From Pseudomonas bohemica (GTDB lineage Bacteria; Pseudomonadota; Gammaproteobacteria; Pseudomonadales; Pseudomonadaceae): DNA of 64,000 nt. Shown here piece by piece: positions 16,286 through 25,099 of the stretch. Location of the stretch: contig NZ_NKHL01000103.1 of assembly GCF_002934685.1 (NCBI RefSeq), positions 35,445 to 99,444 on the forward strand, given 5' to 3'. Within the stretch, counting starts at the first letter, position 1. Every line of letters begins with the position of its first letter. The translations under genes and the position numbers were made by a program. A model generated the notes under the pieces. It made no database searches. It saw only the letters and a program-made list of their open reading frames with translations, and was not told where the DNA came from.

Positions 16286-17952
16286 AAACCGATTACGACT
16301 ACATCATCGTCGGTGCCGGCTCTTCAGGCTGCGTGCTGGCGAATCGTCTGAGCGCCGACCCTGCTGTCAGCGTCTGCCTGATCGAAGCCGGCAGTCATGA
16401 TAACAGCCTGCGCATCCAGACGCCCGCCGGGACCATCACGCTGTACAAAAGCAGGAAGTACAGCTGGAATTTCTTCTCGGCGCCGCAGAAGAACCTCAAC
16501 GGCCGCTCGCTGCACACCCCGCGTGGCAAGGCGCTGGGCGGCTCCAGCTCGATGAACAGCATGATCTACATTCGCGGCCACGCCAGCGACTACGACCGCT
16601 GGGCGCAGGCCGGCTGCGCTGGCTGGGACTGGAACAGCGTGCTGCCGTACTTCAAGAAGTCCGAGAACAACCGGCTTGGCCAGGACCCGCGTCTGCATGG
16701 CACGACCGGTGAGCTGAACGTCGAAGCGGCGCGCGATCCCAATCCGGTGTCGAAGCTGTTCGTCAAAGCCGCACAGCGCATCGGCATCCGCACCAACGAT
16801 GATTTCAACGGCGAGCAGCTCGAGGGCTGTGGGATCTACAACTTGACGCAAAAGGATGCCAAACGACTGTCGAGTTATCGCGCCTTTGTCGCGCCCGTTC
16901 TGGACCGCCCCAATCTCACCGTGATCACCGATTGTTCAGTGCAATCGCTGATCCTGGAAGAACGTGTGGCCAAGGGCGTCAGAGTGGTTTCGGACGGTCA
17001 AGCGATGGCCTTGAGTGCGCGGCACGAGGTGATTCTTTCGGCGGGGTCATTGGGCAGCCCGAGCCTGCTGCTGGCGTCGGGTATCGGTCCTGAGCAGGAG
17101 CTGAAAAACGCCGGCATCAAGGTCGAGCATGACCTGCCCGGCGTTGGCAAGAATCTGCAGGACCACCTCGACGGGCTGATCACCATTCGCTCGAAAAGCC
17201 CGTTGACCCTGGGCTTCTCACTGGGCTCGTTGCCGAGCATCGTGCTGTCGCCTTTGCGTTATCTGTTCGGCAAAAAGGGCTGGCTGACCACCAACTATGT
17301 CGAGGCTGGCGGCTTTGCGCGTACACCGTTGGCAGATGCGCTGCCCGACGTGCAGTTTCATTTCGTGCCGGGCTACCGCAGCCATCGCGGACGTCTGTTC
17401 GAATGGGGTCACGGCTATGCGGTGCACACCTGCGTGCTGCGGCCCAAAAGCATCGGCGAGCTCCGTCTGGATCGCGACGGTAAGCCTGTCATCGACTTCA
17501 ATTTCCTCTCCGACCCGCAAGACGCCAAGGTGCTGGTGGAGGGCCTGAAACTGGCGCGCAGGATTCTCGCCGACCAGCAGTTCGATGGCATTCGTGGCAA
17601 GGAAATGCTCCCCGGCGCCGAGGTGCAGACCGACGAACAACTGATGGCCTACGTGCGCGAATACGCCGCCACGGTGTTCCACCCGGTGGGCACCTGCAAG
17701 ATGGGCGTCGATGCCATGAGCGTGGTCGGGGCTGATCTGACGGTGCATGGCATACAGGGCCTGCGTGTGGTCGACGCCTCGATCATGCCGACCCTGATCA
17801 GCGGCAACACCAACGCGCCGTGCATCATGATTGGCGAGAAGGCGGCTGACATGATTTTGCGGGCTCATGCATTCACCCCTGGGAGCGAGCGTGCTCGCGA
17901 ACAGGCCGGTCAACTCGCTGCACCTTCAGCACCTGAAAGTCAGCTTTCGTGA
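16282..17952 (+). CDS. GMC-family FAD oxidoreductase, choline-dehydrogenase-like (556 aa)
   Basis: Oxidises an alcohol to an aldehyde with FAD. The N-terminal GAGSSG (residues 11-16), the GGSSSMNSMIYIRG signature and the catalytic pair His467 (VFHPVGTC) and Asn511 (SGNTNAP) are all visible. The start ATG overlaps the permease stop. The conserved fold ends near IMIGEKAADMILRA; the last ~28 residues are read through a REP palindrome that also carries the stop codon, so the tail is a late addition. With the permease and aldehyde dehydrogenase it could form an alcohol-to-acid path. Confidence 0.92.
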   Translation: MKTDYDYIIVGAGSSGCVLANRLSADPAVSVCLIEAGSHDNSLRIQTPAGTITLYKSRKYSWNFFSAPQKNLNGRSLHTPRGKALGGSSSMNSMIYIRGHASDYDRWAQAGCAGWDWNSVLPYFKKSENNRLGQDPRLHGTTGELNVEAARDPNPVSKLFVKAAQRIGIRTNDDFNGEQLEGCGIYNLTQKDAKRLSSYRAFVAPVLDRPNLTVITDCSVQSLILEERVAKGVRVVSDGQAMALSARHEVILSAGSLGSPSLLLASGIGPEQELKNAGIKVEHDLPGVGKNLQDHLDGLITIRSKSPLTLGFSLGSLPSIVLSPLRYLFGKKGWLTTNYVEAGGFARTPLADALPDVQFHFVPGYRSHRGRLFEWGHGYAVHTCVLRPKSIGELRLDRDGKPVIDFNFLSDPQDAKVLVEGLKLARRILADQQFDGIRGKEMLPGAEVQTDEQLMAYVREYAATVFHPVGTCKMGVDAMSVVGADLTVHGIQGLRVVDASIMPTLISGNTNAPCIMIGEKAADMILRAHAFTPGSERAREQAGQLAAPSAPESQLS

Positions 17953-17970
17953 GCACCCTCACTCCCACAG
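17877..17970. repeat. REP-type inverted pair spanning the 3' end of the GMC gene
   Basis: The left arm GGGAGCGAGCGTGCTCGCGA and the inverse right arm TTCGTGAGCACC...CTCCCACAG face each other across about 45 bases. The left arm and spacer are coding; the TGA stop (17950-17952) lies within the right arm. Confidence 0.7.
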
Positions 17971-18332
17971 ATGAATCTGCCTCACCGCCGGTGGTGGATT
18001 CGGGATCGCAGCCGCCAGCAAGCCGGACTGCTCCAGGGTAAGTGCAACACCGCTGACCTATGAAACGCCGCTTTTCTGCACCGGGAAGCGGCGTTTTTAT
18101 TGTCCGCGCCCCAGCTTCGAACACGTTTTAGCCCCCGTTTCCCACCCCAGTTTTTTCCTCATCAGGGACCACATATTTACTAATTTTCCTATCCCCCGAC
18201 ATCGGCCAACATCACTTCGCCCCACAGAGGCAAAAGGTCCGTCAGAGGCCACGAGCGGTTTTGTTTTTGGCGTCTAGCCCCACTGCCCCGAGAAATATTC
18301 GAATTAAAAAACCACCATTCCGGGAGTGCTCC
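17953..18332. other. Intergenic region with a terminator and the ABC operon leader
   Basis: 380 bases without a credible gene. It holds the right half of a REP pair, a rho-independent terminator and then a relatively A+T-rich leader before the ABC importer operon. A GGTCCG-containing stretch near 18236 was examined for a guanidine riboswitch and does not fit. Confidence 0.6.
18063..18100 (+). terminator. Rho-independent terminator
   Basis: An 11-base perfect stem (AAACGCCGCTT with AAGCGGCGTTT) and a 12-base loop are followed by further T residues. It should end transcription from the aldehyde dehydrogenase-permease-GMC genes and insulate the ABC importer operon. Confidence 0.8.
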
Positions 18333-19319
18333 ATGATCAAGTCTTTCGTATCGCGCTGCGTGCGTCCGCTGGCCCTGACTGCAATCGCTGCCGGCGTTGC
18401 CAGCGGGGCCCAGGCCGGCACGCTGTCCATCGGTCACACCACCTGGGTGGGCTACGGCACCCTGTATCTGGCCAAAGACCTGGGCTACTTCAAGGACCAG
18501 GGCCTGACCGTCGAGTTGCCGACCATCGAAGAAGCCTCGATGTACATGGCCGCCCAAGCCTCGGGCAAGTTGTCCGGTTCGGCCTCGACCCTCGATGAAA
18601 TCCTCAAATACCGCCCGCAATTCTGCTTCAAGGCCGTCGCGGCGCTGGATGAAAGTTATGGCGGCGACGGCGTGCTGGTGGGCAAGGACGTCAACAGCCT
18701 GCAGGACCTCAAAGGCAAATCCGTGGCCGTCAACGAGGGGTCGGTCTCGCAGTTCTGGCTCAACTATCTGCTGAAGAACGCCGGCATGAAGATGAGCGAC
18801 CTGACCATCCAGAACATGACCGCTGACGACGCCGCCACCGCCTTCATCGCCGGCCGCGTGCCGGCTGCCGTGACCTGGGAACCGCACCTGACAACCGTGC
18901 GCAACAAGCAGCAAGGCAAGGTGCTGGTCGACAGCAGCTCGACACCCGGTGTGATCGTCGATGTGGTGGCCCTGAGCTGCGATGTAGTCGACAAGCAACA
19001 GGCTGACGTCAAGGCACTGGTCGCAGGTCTCTACAAGGCCGTGCAGTACACCCAGGATCATCCGAAGGAAGCCTATGCGATCATGGCCAAGGGCGTGGGT
19101 GGTTATCTCGCTGACCCGGCCGAGCTGGAATCCGCGGCCAAGGGCGTGCGTTTCTACGACCAGGCCATGAGCGAAAAACTGCTAGGCAGCAACGGCAGCA
19201 CCGGCGATGCGGCGGCCGTGATCAAGCTGGCCAACGAAACTGCCAGCGAGTTGCAGGGCAAGCCATACAACGTGAGCTACAGCGACCTGATCGACAACCG
19301 CTTCATCAGCCCGAAATAA
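18333..19319 (+). CDS. NitT/TauT-type ABC importer, periplasmic binding protein
   Basis: 328 residues with a signal peptide ending at AQA (residues 26-28), then LSIGHTTWVGYGTLYLAKDLGYF, a start typical of SsuA/TauA-like and urea-carboxylase-associated binding proteins. Exported to the periplasm, it captures a small organic nitrogen or sulfur compound. ATG at 18333 follows GGGAG. It starts a three-gene importer operon: permease after 14 bases and an overlapping ATPase. The nearby allophanate hydrolase makes a urea-like, guanidine-like or amide ligand more likely than a sulfonate; this is inference. Confidence 0.9.
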   Translation: MIKSFVSRCVRPLALTAIAAGVASGAQAGTLSIGHTTWVGYGTLYLAKDLGYFKDQGLTVELPTIEEASMYMAAQASGKLSGSASTLDEILKYRPQFCFKAVAALDESYGGDGVLVGKDVNSLQDLKGKSVAVNEGSVSQFWLNYLLKNAGMKMSDLTIQNMTADDAATAFIAGRVPAAVTWEPHLTTVRNKQQGKVLVDSSSTPGVIVDVVALSCDVVDKQQADVKALVAGLYKAVQYTQDHPKEAYAIMAKGVGGYLADPAELESAAKGVRFYDQAMSEKLLGSNGSTGDAAAVIKLANETASELQGKPYNVSYSDLIDNRFISPK

Positions 19320-19333
19320 ATCAGGAGCACGTC

Positions 19334-20137
19334 ATGTCCAAGCGCAATTCGTGGCTGAACCGCTGCCTCACGCCCAAGACCAGTCTGCCGGCGCAGGTGA
19401 TCTGGAGCGCCAGCGGCCTGGCGTGGGTGTTGTTGATCGGTCTGTGGGCCTCGCTCTCTTATGGCGGCGTGGTGCCGGCGATGTTTTTGCCGACGCCGGG
19501 TGCGGTGTTCGATGCCGCAATGCGCCTGGCCCGTGACGGCACCCTCGGCCCGCATGTGTGGGCCAGTGTGGAAGTGGTGATGGTCGGCTTCGTGATCTCT
19601 TCGGTGGTCGCGGTGCCGATCGGCTTGATGATGGGCAGCTTCCGGGTAGTCCAGGCATTCCTCGAGCCGCTGGTCAACTTCATCCGTTATTTGCCGGTCA
19701 CCTCGTTCGTGCCGCTGTTCATCCTGTGGATCGGCATCGGTCTGGAGCAGCGAGTGTCGATCATCATCTTCGGCGTGTTCTTCCAGCAACTGGTAATGAT
19801 CGCCGACGTGTCCAAGGGCATTTCCAAGGACCTGATCAATGCCTCGTACACCCTGGGCTCCACGCGCCGCGACGCGGTGCTGCACGTCATCGCGCCAGCC
19901 TCGTTGCCCGGCGTGCTCGACACCCTGCGCGTGACCATGGGCTGGGCCTGGACCTATCTGGTGGTGGCCGAGTTGGTCGCGGCCTCCAGCGGCCTGGGCT
20001 ACCTGAGTCTGAAGGCCATGCGTGGCTTTCAGGTCGATGTGATTTTTCTGGCGATCGCCGTCATCGGCCTGCTGGGCCTGATCACCGATCAACTTTTCAG
20101 ATTCCTCCGCTTGAAGGTGGCCGCATGGGCTCAGTAA
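19334..20137 (+). CDS. NitT/TauT-type ABC importer, permease
   Basis: 267 residues with about six membrane helices and the BPD_transp_1 pattern of the SsuC/TauC group. The EAA loop is visible around INASYTLGSTRRDAVLHVIAP. It follows the binding-protein gene by 14 bases and its 3' end overlaps the ATPase start by 13 bases, so the three are one operon. Confidence 0.92.
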   Translation: MSKRNSWLNRCLTPKTSLPAQVIWSASGLAWVLLIGLWASLSYGGVVPAMFLPTPGAVFDAAMRLARDGTLGPHVWASVEVVMVGFVISSVVAVPIGLMMGSFRVVQAFLEPLVNFIRYLPVTSFVPLFILWIGIGLEQRVSIIIFGVFFQQLVMIADVSKGISKDLINASYTLGSTRRDAVLHVIAPASLPGVLDTLRVTMGWAWTYLVVAELVAASSGLGYLSLKAMRGFQVDVIFLAIAVIGLLGLITDQLFRFLRLKVAAWAQ

Positions 20138-20976
20138 ACGCAAGCTCCCCAACCCCGCTACGGACAGCTCCGGCGATGACGCCTGTCGCTGCGACAGCCA
20201 CACCGCGTCTGCGCGTCGACAACGTCACCCTGCAATACAAGACTCCGTCGGGTGGCACGTTCACCGCGCTGGACAAGGTTTCTTTCGAAGTGCCCGACCA
20301 GCAATTCGCGGTGCTGGTCGGCCCTTCGGGTTGCGGCAAGTCCAGCCTGCTGTACCTCACCGCGGGCCTGGCCGAGCCAACCTCGGGCGATATCTACGTT
20401 GGCGGTCAGCAAGTCGATGGGCCCGGTGCCGATCGCGGCATGGTATTTCAGGGCTACACGCTGTTCCCCTGGCTGACCGTGCGCAAGAACATCGAATTCG
20501 GTCTCAAGCGTCGTGGCATGCCCGCCGCCGAGCGCAAGGAAATCGTCGAGTTCTACCTTAACGAAGTCGGCCTGCGACGCTTTGCCGACAATTACTCCAA
20601 GCAGCTCTCCGGCGGGATGATGCAGCGCGTGGCGATTGCCCGGGCGCTGGCCAACGACCCGCAGATTCTGCTGATGGACGAGCCCTTCGGCGCACTGGAC
20701 AGCCAGACCCGTTTGCAGATGCAGCAGCTGCTGCTCAAGGTCTGGGAACACAGCAAGAAAACCGTGCTGTTCGTGACCCACGACATCGACGAGGCGATCC
20801 TGCTGGGCGACCGCATCTTCGTCATGGGCGCACGCCCCGGGCGGATCAAGGAAGTGCTCGACGTGCCCATCGGCCGCCCGCGCAACCTGGACATGGTCAT
20901 GGACCCGGAATTCATTCGCATGAAGCGCAATATCTTTCATCAGCTGCACGACGGGCCGGACGATCACGCCGACTGA
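20125..20976 (+). CDS. NitT/TauT-type ABC importer, ATP-binding subunit
   Basis: 283 residues. Walker A GPSGCGKSS (66-74), Q-loop FQGYTLFPWLTV, signature LSGGMMQR, Walker B ILLMDEPFGALD and the switch histidine in LFVTHDIDEA are all intact. It is of the SsuB/TauB type. ATG at 20125 overlaps the permease end. The first ~28 residues are a Pro/Ala/Thr-rich extension before the usual beginning of the domain. Confidence 0.93.
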   Translation: MGSVNASSPTPLRTAPAMTPVAATATPRLRVDNVTLQYKTPSGGTFTALDKVSFEVPDQQFAVLVGPSGCGKSSLLYLTAGLAEPTSGDIYVGGQQVDGPGADRGMVFQGYTLFPWLTVRKNIEFGLKRRGMPAAERKEIVEFYLNEVGLRRFADNYSKQLSGGMMQRVAIARALANDPQILLMDEPFGALDSQTRLQMQQLLLKVWEHSKKTVLFVTHDIDEAILLGDRIFVMGARPGRIKEVLDVPIGRPRNLDMVMDPEFIRMKRNIFHQLHDGPDDHAD

Positions 20977-21057
20977 GGGTTCGGTGAGCGCCAATGAGGG
21001 TGCTAGAGTGCGTAACTGCGCACATCACCTCCTCACTGCTTACCGGAGATACATCGG

Positions 21058-21930
21058 ATGAAAATCGGTTTCCTGGGTCTTGGCAACATGGGGCAGGCCA
21101 TTGCGGCCAATCTGTTGAAAGGTGGGCACGAACTGTTGGTCTGGAATCGCTCGCCTCAAGCCGCTGAGCCGTTGGTCGAACTCGGCGCCAAAGCGGTTTC
21201 AGAGCCAGCACAGGCGTTCGCCGCCGACGTAGTGTTCAGCATGCTCGCCGATGACAAGGCGTTGCGTTCGGTAGTGGTGGATTCCGGGCTGTTGAAGCAG
21301 CTCAAGGCGCCGCTGATCCACGTCAACATGGCGACCATTTCGGTGGCCTTCGCCGATGAACTGGCCGATCTGCACGAGGCCCAGGGTGTGGAGTACATTG
21401 CCGCACCGGTGTTGGGTCGACCGAATGTCGCGGCAGCAGCTCAGTTGAACATTCTGGCGGCCGGCCCCGAGCAGGCGCTCGGCAAGGTGCAGCCATTGTT
21501 CGATCTGATCGGTCGCACGACCTGGCCGCTGGGCAGCAAGGCGTCGGCGGCCAACGCGATGAAGCTGGCGGCCAACTTTCTTATCGTCTCGGCAGTGCAG
21601 GCGGTGAGCGAAGCGGCGGTGCTGGTCACCCGTCACGGTCTGGCGTCGAAGGATCTGGTGGACCTGATGTCGAACACCATCTTCCCCGGCCCGGTGTATG
21701 CGGGTTACGGCGGTTTGATCGGCGAACGCCGTTACGAACCGGCAGCGTTCAAGGCGGTGTTGGGTCTCAAGGATGTCGAGCTGGTACTCGCGGCGGCCAG
21801 TCAGGTTTCAATAGAAATGCCCACCGCCGAACGGGTCCGCGCCAACCTGCAGGACGCGGTCGAACGCGGCCAGGGCGAGATGGATCTGGCGGTGTTGGCC
21901 GAGGTGGAAGAAAGGCGCAACCCGAGATGA
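21058..21930 (+). CDS. NAD(P)-dependent beta-hydroxyacid dehydrogenase / imine reductase-like protein
   Basis: 290 residues of the 3-hydroxyisobutyrate dehydrogenase family. GLGNMG (7-12) binds NAD(P) and the conserved catalytic lysine is Lys169 in SAANAMKLAANF. The substrate loop APVLGRPNVAAAAQL replaces the usual PVSGG motif, a variation seen in glyoxylate/succinic-semialdehyde and imine reductase branches. GGAG precedes the ATG by nine bases. It is 81 bases after the ABC importer and may be part of the same pathway. Confidence 0.87.
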   Translation: MKIGFLGLGNMGQAIAANLLKGGHELLVWNRSPQAAEPLVELGAKAVSEPAQAFAADVVFSMLADDKALRSVVVDSGLLKQLKAPLIHVNMATISVAFADELADLHEAQGVEYIAAPVLGRPNVAAAAQLNILAAGPEQALGKVQPLFDLIGRTTWPLGSKASAANAMKLAANFLIVSAVQAVSEAAVLVTRHGLASKDLVDLMSNTIFPGPVYAGYGGLIGERRYEPAAFKAVLGLKDVELVLAAASQVSIEMPTAERVRANLQDAVERGQGEMDLAVLAEVEERRNPR

Positions 21931-22021
21931 TCGGGGCGGCCCGACCTCCGAGCTGGCAAAGGTTTGCTGTCGGTCGCGCATCTTCAGCCTGACGCTAACC
22001 CTGTGCAGACTGTGTGGAAGA

Positions 22022-22047
22022 CGTCGGAGGCGACGACAGCAGCGAAC
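22022..22047 (-). repeat. Half copy of a dispersed palindromic element (copy 1)
   Basis: Its reverse complement matches the conserved 25-base core found at 63768-63792 in 22 positions. The same core recurs at 43191-43215. See the 63768 entry. Confidence 0.6.
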
Positions 22048-22079
22048 AGGTCTGCGTGAATTGTGGACATGTCGCCCAG

Positions 22080-23009
22080 CTAACTCTCCAGATCATCCCA
22101 ATACGGCGGCGAACCGATTGCCTCGATAAAGTAATCCCACACCGCTCTGGTCTTCTGCGAACGCAGGCGGTTCTCCGGTGACAGCAGGTAGATCTGGCTC
22201 TGCACCTGCTCCACCGAACCGCCCCACTCCGGCATCAGCCTGACCAGTTTGTGTTGGGCAAAACTGGCCTTGCTGAACAGCCATGCAGGGAACAGCACAA
22301 TCCCTCGCCCAGCCAGCGTCGCCTCCACCAACACCTGAGCGTTGTTGCTGCGCAGAGGTCCATTGACGTCGATGATTTCCAGCGTGCCGGTCTGCGGATG
22401 GCGGAAATGCCAGCGCTGGGCCCCGCCCGAGCCTTTGTAGACCAGGCAACAGTGGTTGTGCAGATCCTGCGGGGTGGTCGGCTCGCCATACTTTTGCAAA
22501 TATGCGGGGCTTGCGCAGAGCACATGCTGCTGGTCACAAAGCTTGCGACCGATCAGCCCCGAATCCTCCATGTGCCCGACGCGGAAGGTGATGTCGGCGC
22601 CCTCCTGGACCGGATCGATATAGGCATCGGTGACGGTCAGCTCGACCGTCAATCCCGGGTATTGCTCGTACAGCCCGTTCAACAGATTGACGATGTGCAG
22701 ATGGCCCAGGGCGACCGGCGCGTTGATTCGCACCAGTCCACGGATCTCCGCGCCCTTGCCGGTGACTTCCTCGTCCGCGGCATCCAGCAACTCGAGTACT
22801 TCGCGGATTTGCAGATAGTAACGCTCGCCAGCCTCTGTCAGTTTCACAGCGCGGGTATTGCGATACAGCAGCTGCTGTCCAACCTCGCGTTCCAGGGCTG
22901 CGATAAAGCGCGAAACCGACGATGCCGGAACCTGAAAATGCCGCGCCGTCGCGGAGAAGCTACCGGTCACTGCGACCATGGCGAAGAATCTGTGGGCCTT
23001 GAGGTGCAT
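22080..23009 (-). CDS. LysR-family regulator divergent from an ene-reductase
   Basis: 309 residues with a LysR helix-turn-helix (HLKAHRFFAMVAVTGSFSAT, then PASSVSRFIAALEREVGQQLL) and an effector domain of the CrgA/PA2758-like subgroup, whose members often control adjacent flavin reductase genes. ATG at 23009 with GAGG upstream is preferred over an in-frame start 19 codons earlier. The 164-base divergent region with the ene-reductase gene makes that gene the probable target. Confidence 0.9.
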   Translation of the reverse strand: MHLKAHRFFAMVAVTGSFSATARHFQVPASSVSRFIAALEREVGQQLLYRNTRAVKLTEAGERYYLQIREVLELLDAADEEVTGKGAEIRGLVRINAPVALGHLHIVNLLNGLYEQYPGLTVELTVTDAYIDPVQEGADITFRVGHMEDSGLIGRKLCDQQHVLCASPAYLQKYGEPTTPQDLHNHCCLVYKGSGGAQRWHFRHPQTGTLEIIDVNGPLRSNNAQVLVEATLAGRGIVLFPAWLFSKASFAQHKLVRLMPEWGGSVEQVQSQIYLLSPENRLRSQKTRAVWDYFIEAIGSPPYWDDLES

Positions 23010-23173
23010 CAAAATGCCTCGTCTTGATTGCTGAAATCGCAATGGTCTTTTGCTAATGCGGTGCATTGTGGCTGCTTCAGCAAGCTCCTACCATCGCTGC
23101 ATCTTTCACGATGGCTTTGCCGCTGACGCAATCGAGCGCAACGGGACCTGCCTTCCGCACACGAGACTTTTCG

Positions 23174-24301
23174 ATGATCAATCTATTCGAGCGCTACGAG
23201 CTCAAAGGCCTGAGGCTGAGCAACCGCTTCGTCATGGCCCCGATGACCCGCTCCCGCGCGCCAGTCGATATCGCCACCGAACAGATAGCCCTGCATTACA
23301 CCCAGCGCGGCACGGCGGGCTTGATCGTTTCCGAAGGCACGCCGATTTCCCGCGAGGGCCAGGGGTATCTGTTCAATCCGGGGATCTTCACCGCCGAACA
23401 AATCAAGGGCTGGAAGCTGGTGACCGACTCGGTGCGCAGCGTCGGCGGCAGGATGTTCGCGCAGCTGTGGCACGTAGGCCGGGTGTCCCACACCTCGATC
23501 CAGATCGACGGCAAGGCGCCCGTCAGCTCCACCAACAAACCGGCTCAAGGCGCCGTCGCCTTTGGTTACGACGAAAGCGGCCAGCCTGGCTTCGTGGCAA
23601 CGTCGACCCCGCGTCCGTTGACCACCGAAGAAGTGGGCCGTGTGGTGGAAGACTTCGCCCAGGCGGCCGAGAACGCCATTGCGGCAGGCTTCGATGGTGT
23701 GGAAATCCATGGCGCCAACGGCTATCTGATCGAGCAGTTCCTCAACCCGCTGGTCAACGACCGCACCGACCGCTACTCGGCACGGAACCTGGAAGACCGC
23801 CTGCGCTTCGTCTTCGAAGTTGTGGACGCGGTGACCGCGCGAATCGGCGCCGACAAAGTCGGTATTCGCATTTCGCCTTACGGGCAGTTGTTCGATATGC
23901 CGATATACCCTGAAATCGACGAGACCTATTCGGCGTTGTGCGCGGGCATGAGCCAACGGGGCATCGCCTACGTCCACGTCATGGACCAGACCCATTTCTT
24001 CCTCGCCGCCGCAGGTTCGGACGCTCAAGAGGAAGCGCTGCGTTCGCTGCTCAAGCAGTGCAAGGCCGAGTTGGGCCAGACCGCGCTGATACTTGCCGGA
24101 GACATGACCCTGGAACGCGCCCAGGATCTGGTAGATGCCGGCCTGATCGACCTCGCCGCCTTCGGCCAACCGTTCATCGCCAACCCCGACCTGGTCGCCC
24201 GCCTGAAAAACGGTTGGCCCCTGACCATCCCTGACCGCGACACCTATTACGGGGGCGATGGAAAAGGGTACGTGGATTACACGCCTTACGAATCGGCCTG
24301 A
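23174..24301 (+). CDS. Old Yellow Enzyme family alkene reductase, NemA-like
   Basis: 375-residue FMN enzyme that reduces activated C=C bonds and often nitro groups using NAD(P)H. The OYE pattern is clear: VMAPMTRSRA near the N-terminus, GRMFAQLWHVGRVSH, and the substrate-binding His179/Asn182 pair in EIHGANGYLIEQF. A conserved NDRTDRY segment follows. It is probably an electrophile-detoxifying cytosolic enzyme induced through the divergent LysR protein. The start ATG has only a weak ribosome-binding site. Confidence 0.93.
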   Translation: MINLFERYELKGLRLSNRFVMAPMTRSRAPVDIATEQIALHYTQRGTAGLIVSEGTPISREGQGYLFNPGIFTAEQIKGWKLVTDSVRSVGGRMFAQLWHVGRVSHTSIQIDGKAPVSSTNKPAQGAVAFGYDESGQPGFVATSTPRPLTTEEVGRVVEDFAQAAENAIAAGFDGVEIHGANGYLIEQFLNPLVNDRTDRYSARNLEDRLRFVFEVVDAVTARIGADKVGIRISPYGQLFDMPIYPEIDETYSALCAGMSQRGIAYVHVMDQTHFFLAAAGSDAQEEALRSLLKQCKAELGQTALILAGDMTLERAQDLVDAGLIDLAAFGQPFIANPDLVARLKNGWPLTIPDRDTYYGGDGKGYVDYTPYESA

Positions 24302-24353
24302 GACCAGCGGCCGGGCCCCGGCAGCACATTCCGAGCATGCGGTGGCATCGGCT

Positions 24354-25088
24354 TCACCGCGCAGCCTGATTTTGCTGTCGTGCCATATAGAGCATGTGCA
24401 GGGTGATCTTGCGCACTTCTTTCTTGCTGATCTCGATATGGCTTTTCAACAACTGCTGGGCCTGTTCCGTGCGGCGTTGAACAATGGCGTTGAGAATCTG
24501 CCCATGCTCGGCATAGGTCGCGTCGATACGTGGGGCCTGGGTGAAATCCAGGCGGCGGATGATGCGGATTTTTTCGGTGATGCCCAAGTGCATGCGGGCC
24601 ATTTCGCCGTTGCCGGCCGCCTCCACCAGCGCACAATGAAAACGCTCATCCAGGGCTGACACCTGCGCCGCGTCCTGCAGCCGCTCCGTTTCGGCAATCA
24701 GCCAGGACGTTTTCAACTCGTCGATGACCGCATTACCGACCAGATCCAGCGACCCCAGTCGCGCCACGGCAGCGCTCTCCAGAACGATGCGCACGTCGTA
24801 GAGCTCTTCGAAATAATTGAAATCGAACGCCCTCACCCGCCATCCGCTGCGGAAATACACCTCCAGATAGCCTTCGCGCTCCAGCCGGTACAACGCCTGA
24901 CGCACTGGCGTACGGCTGGCCGCCACCCGCTCGGCCACCTCGTTTTCACTGAACCGATCGCCGGGCAGCAGGCGGAACTCGAAGATGTCGTCCTTGAGCT
25001 GCTGATAAATGCGCTCGACCATGTTGTCCGGGCGATCCTTGGGCTTTTTCGAATGAGCGATCTGCATACGTTCTATCCGGCTAAACAT
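24354..25088 (-). CDS. GntR-family regulator with FCD domain
   Basis: 244 residues: winged helix (ERIYQQLKDDIFEFRLLPGDRFSENEVAERV, then SRTPVRQALYRLEREGYLE) and an FCD ligand domain with its metal-binding histidines. It begins 12 bases after the allophanate hydrolase stop, so both are one operon. A palindrome at the start of that gene (26930-26948) is a suitable operator, implying autoregulation. The first start (25088) has no good ribosome-binding site; an ATG at 25067 is an alternative. Confidence 0.91.
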   Translation of the reverse strand: MFSRIERMQIAHSKKPKDRPDNMVERIYQQLKDDIFEFRLLPGDRFSENEVAERVAASRTPVRQALYRLEREGYLEVYFRSGWRVRAFDFNYFEELYDVRIVLESAAVARLGSLDLVGNAVIDELKTSWLIAETERLQDAAQVSALDERFHCALVEAAGNGEMARMHLGITEKIRIIRRLDFTQAPRIDATYAEHGQILNAIVQRRTEQAQQLLKSHIEISKKEVRKITLHMLYMARQQNQAAR

Positions 25089-25099
25089 TCAGGGACCGA

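Noticed and set aside
14873..17952. Assignment of the permease-GMC pair to vitamin B6 degradation
   Set aside because: Some pyridoxine oxidases are GMC enzymes and some NCS1 proteins carry pyridoxine, but no later pathway enzyme is present, so the assignment is not supported.
18228..18300. Possible guanidine (ykkC-type) riboswitch before the NitT/TauT-type operon
   Set aside because: It contains GGTCCG and an ACGA, but the required stems and spacing of the ykkC, mini-ykkC or ykkC-III classes do not form.
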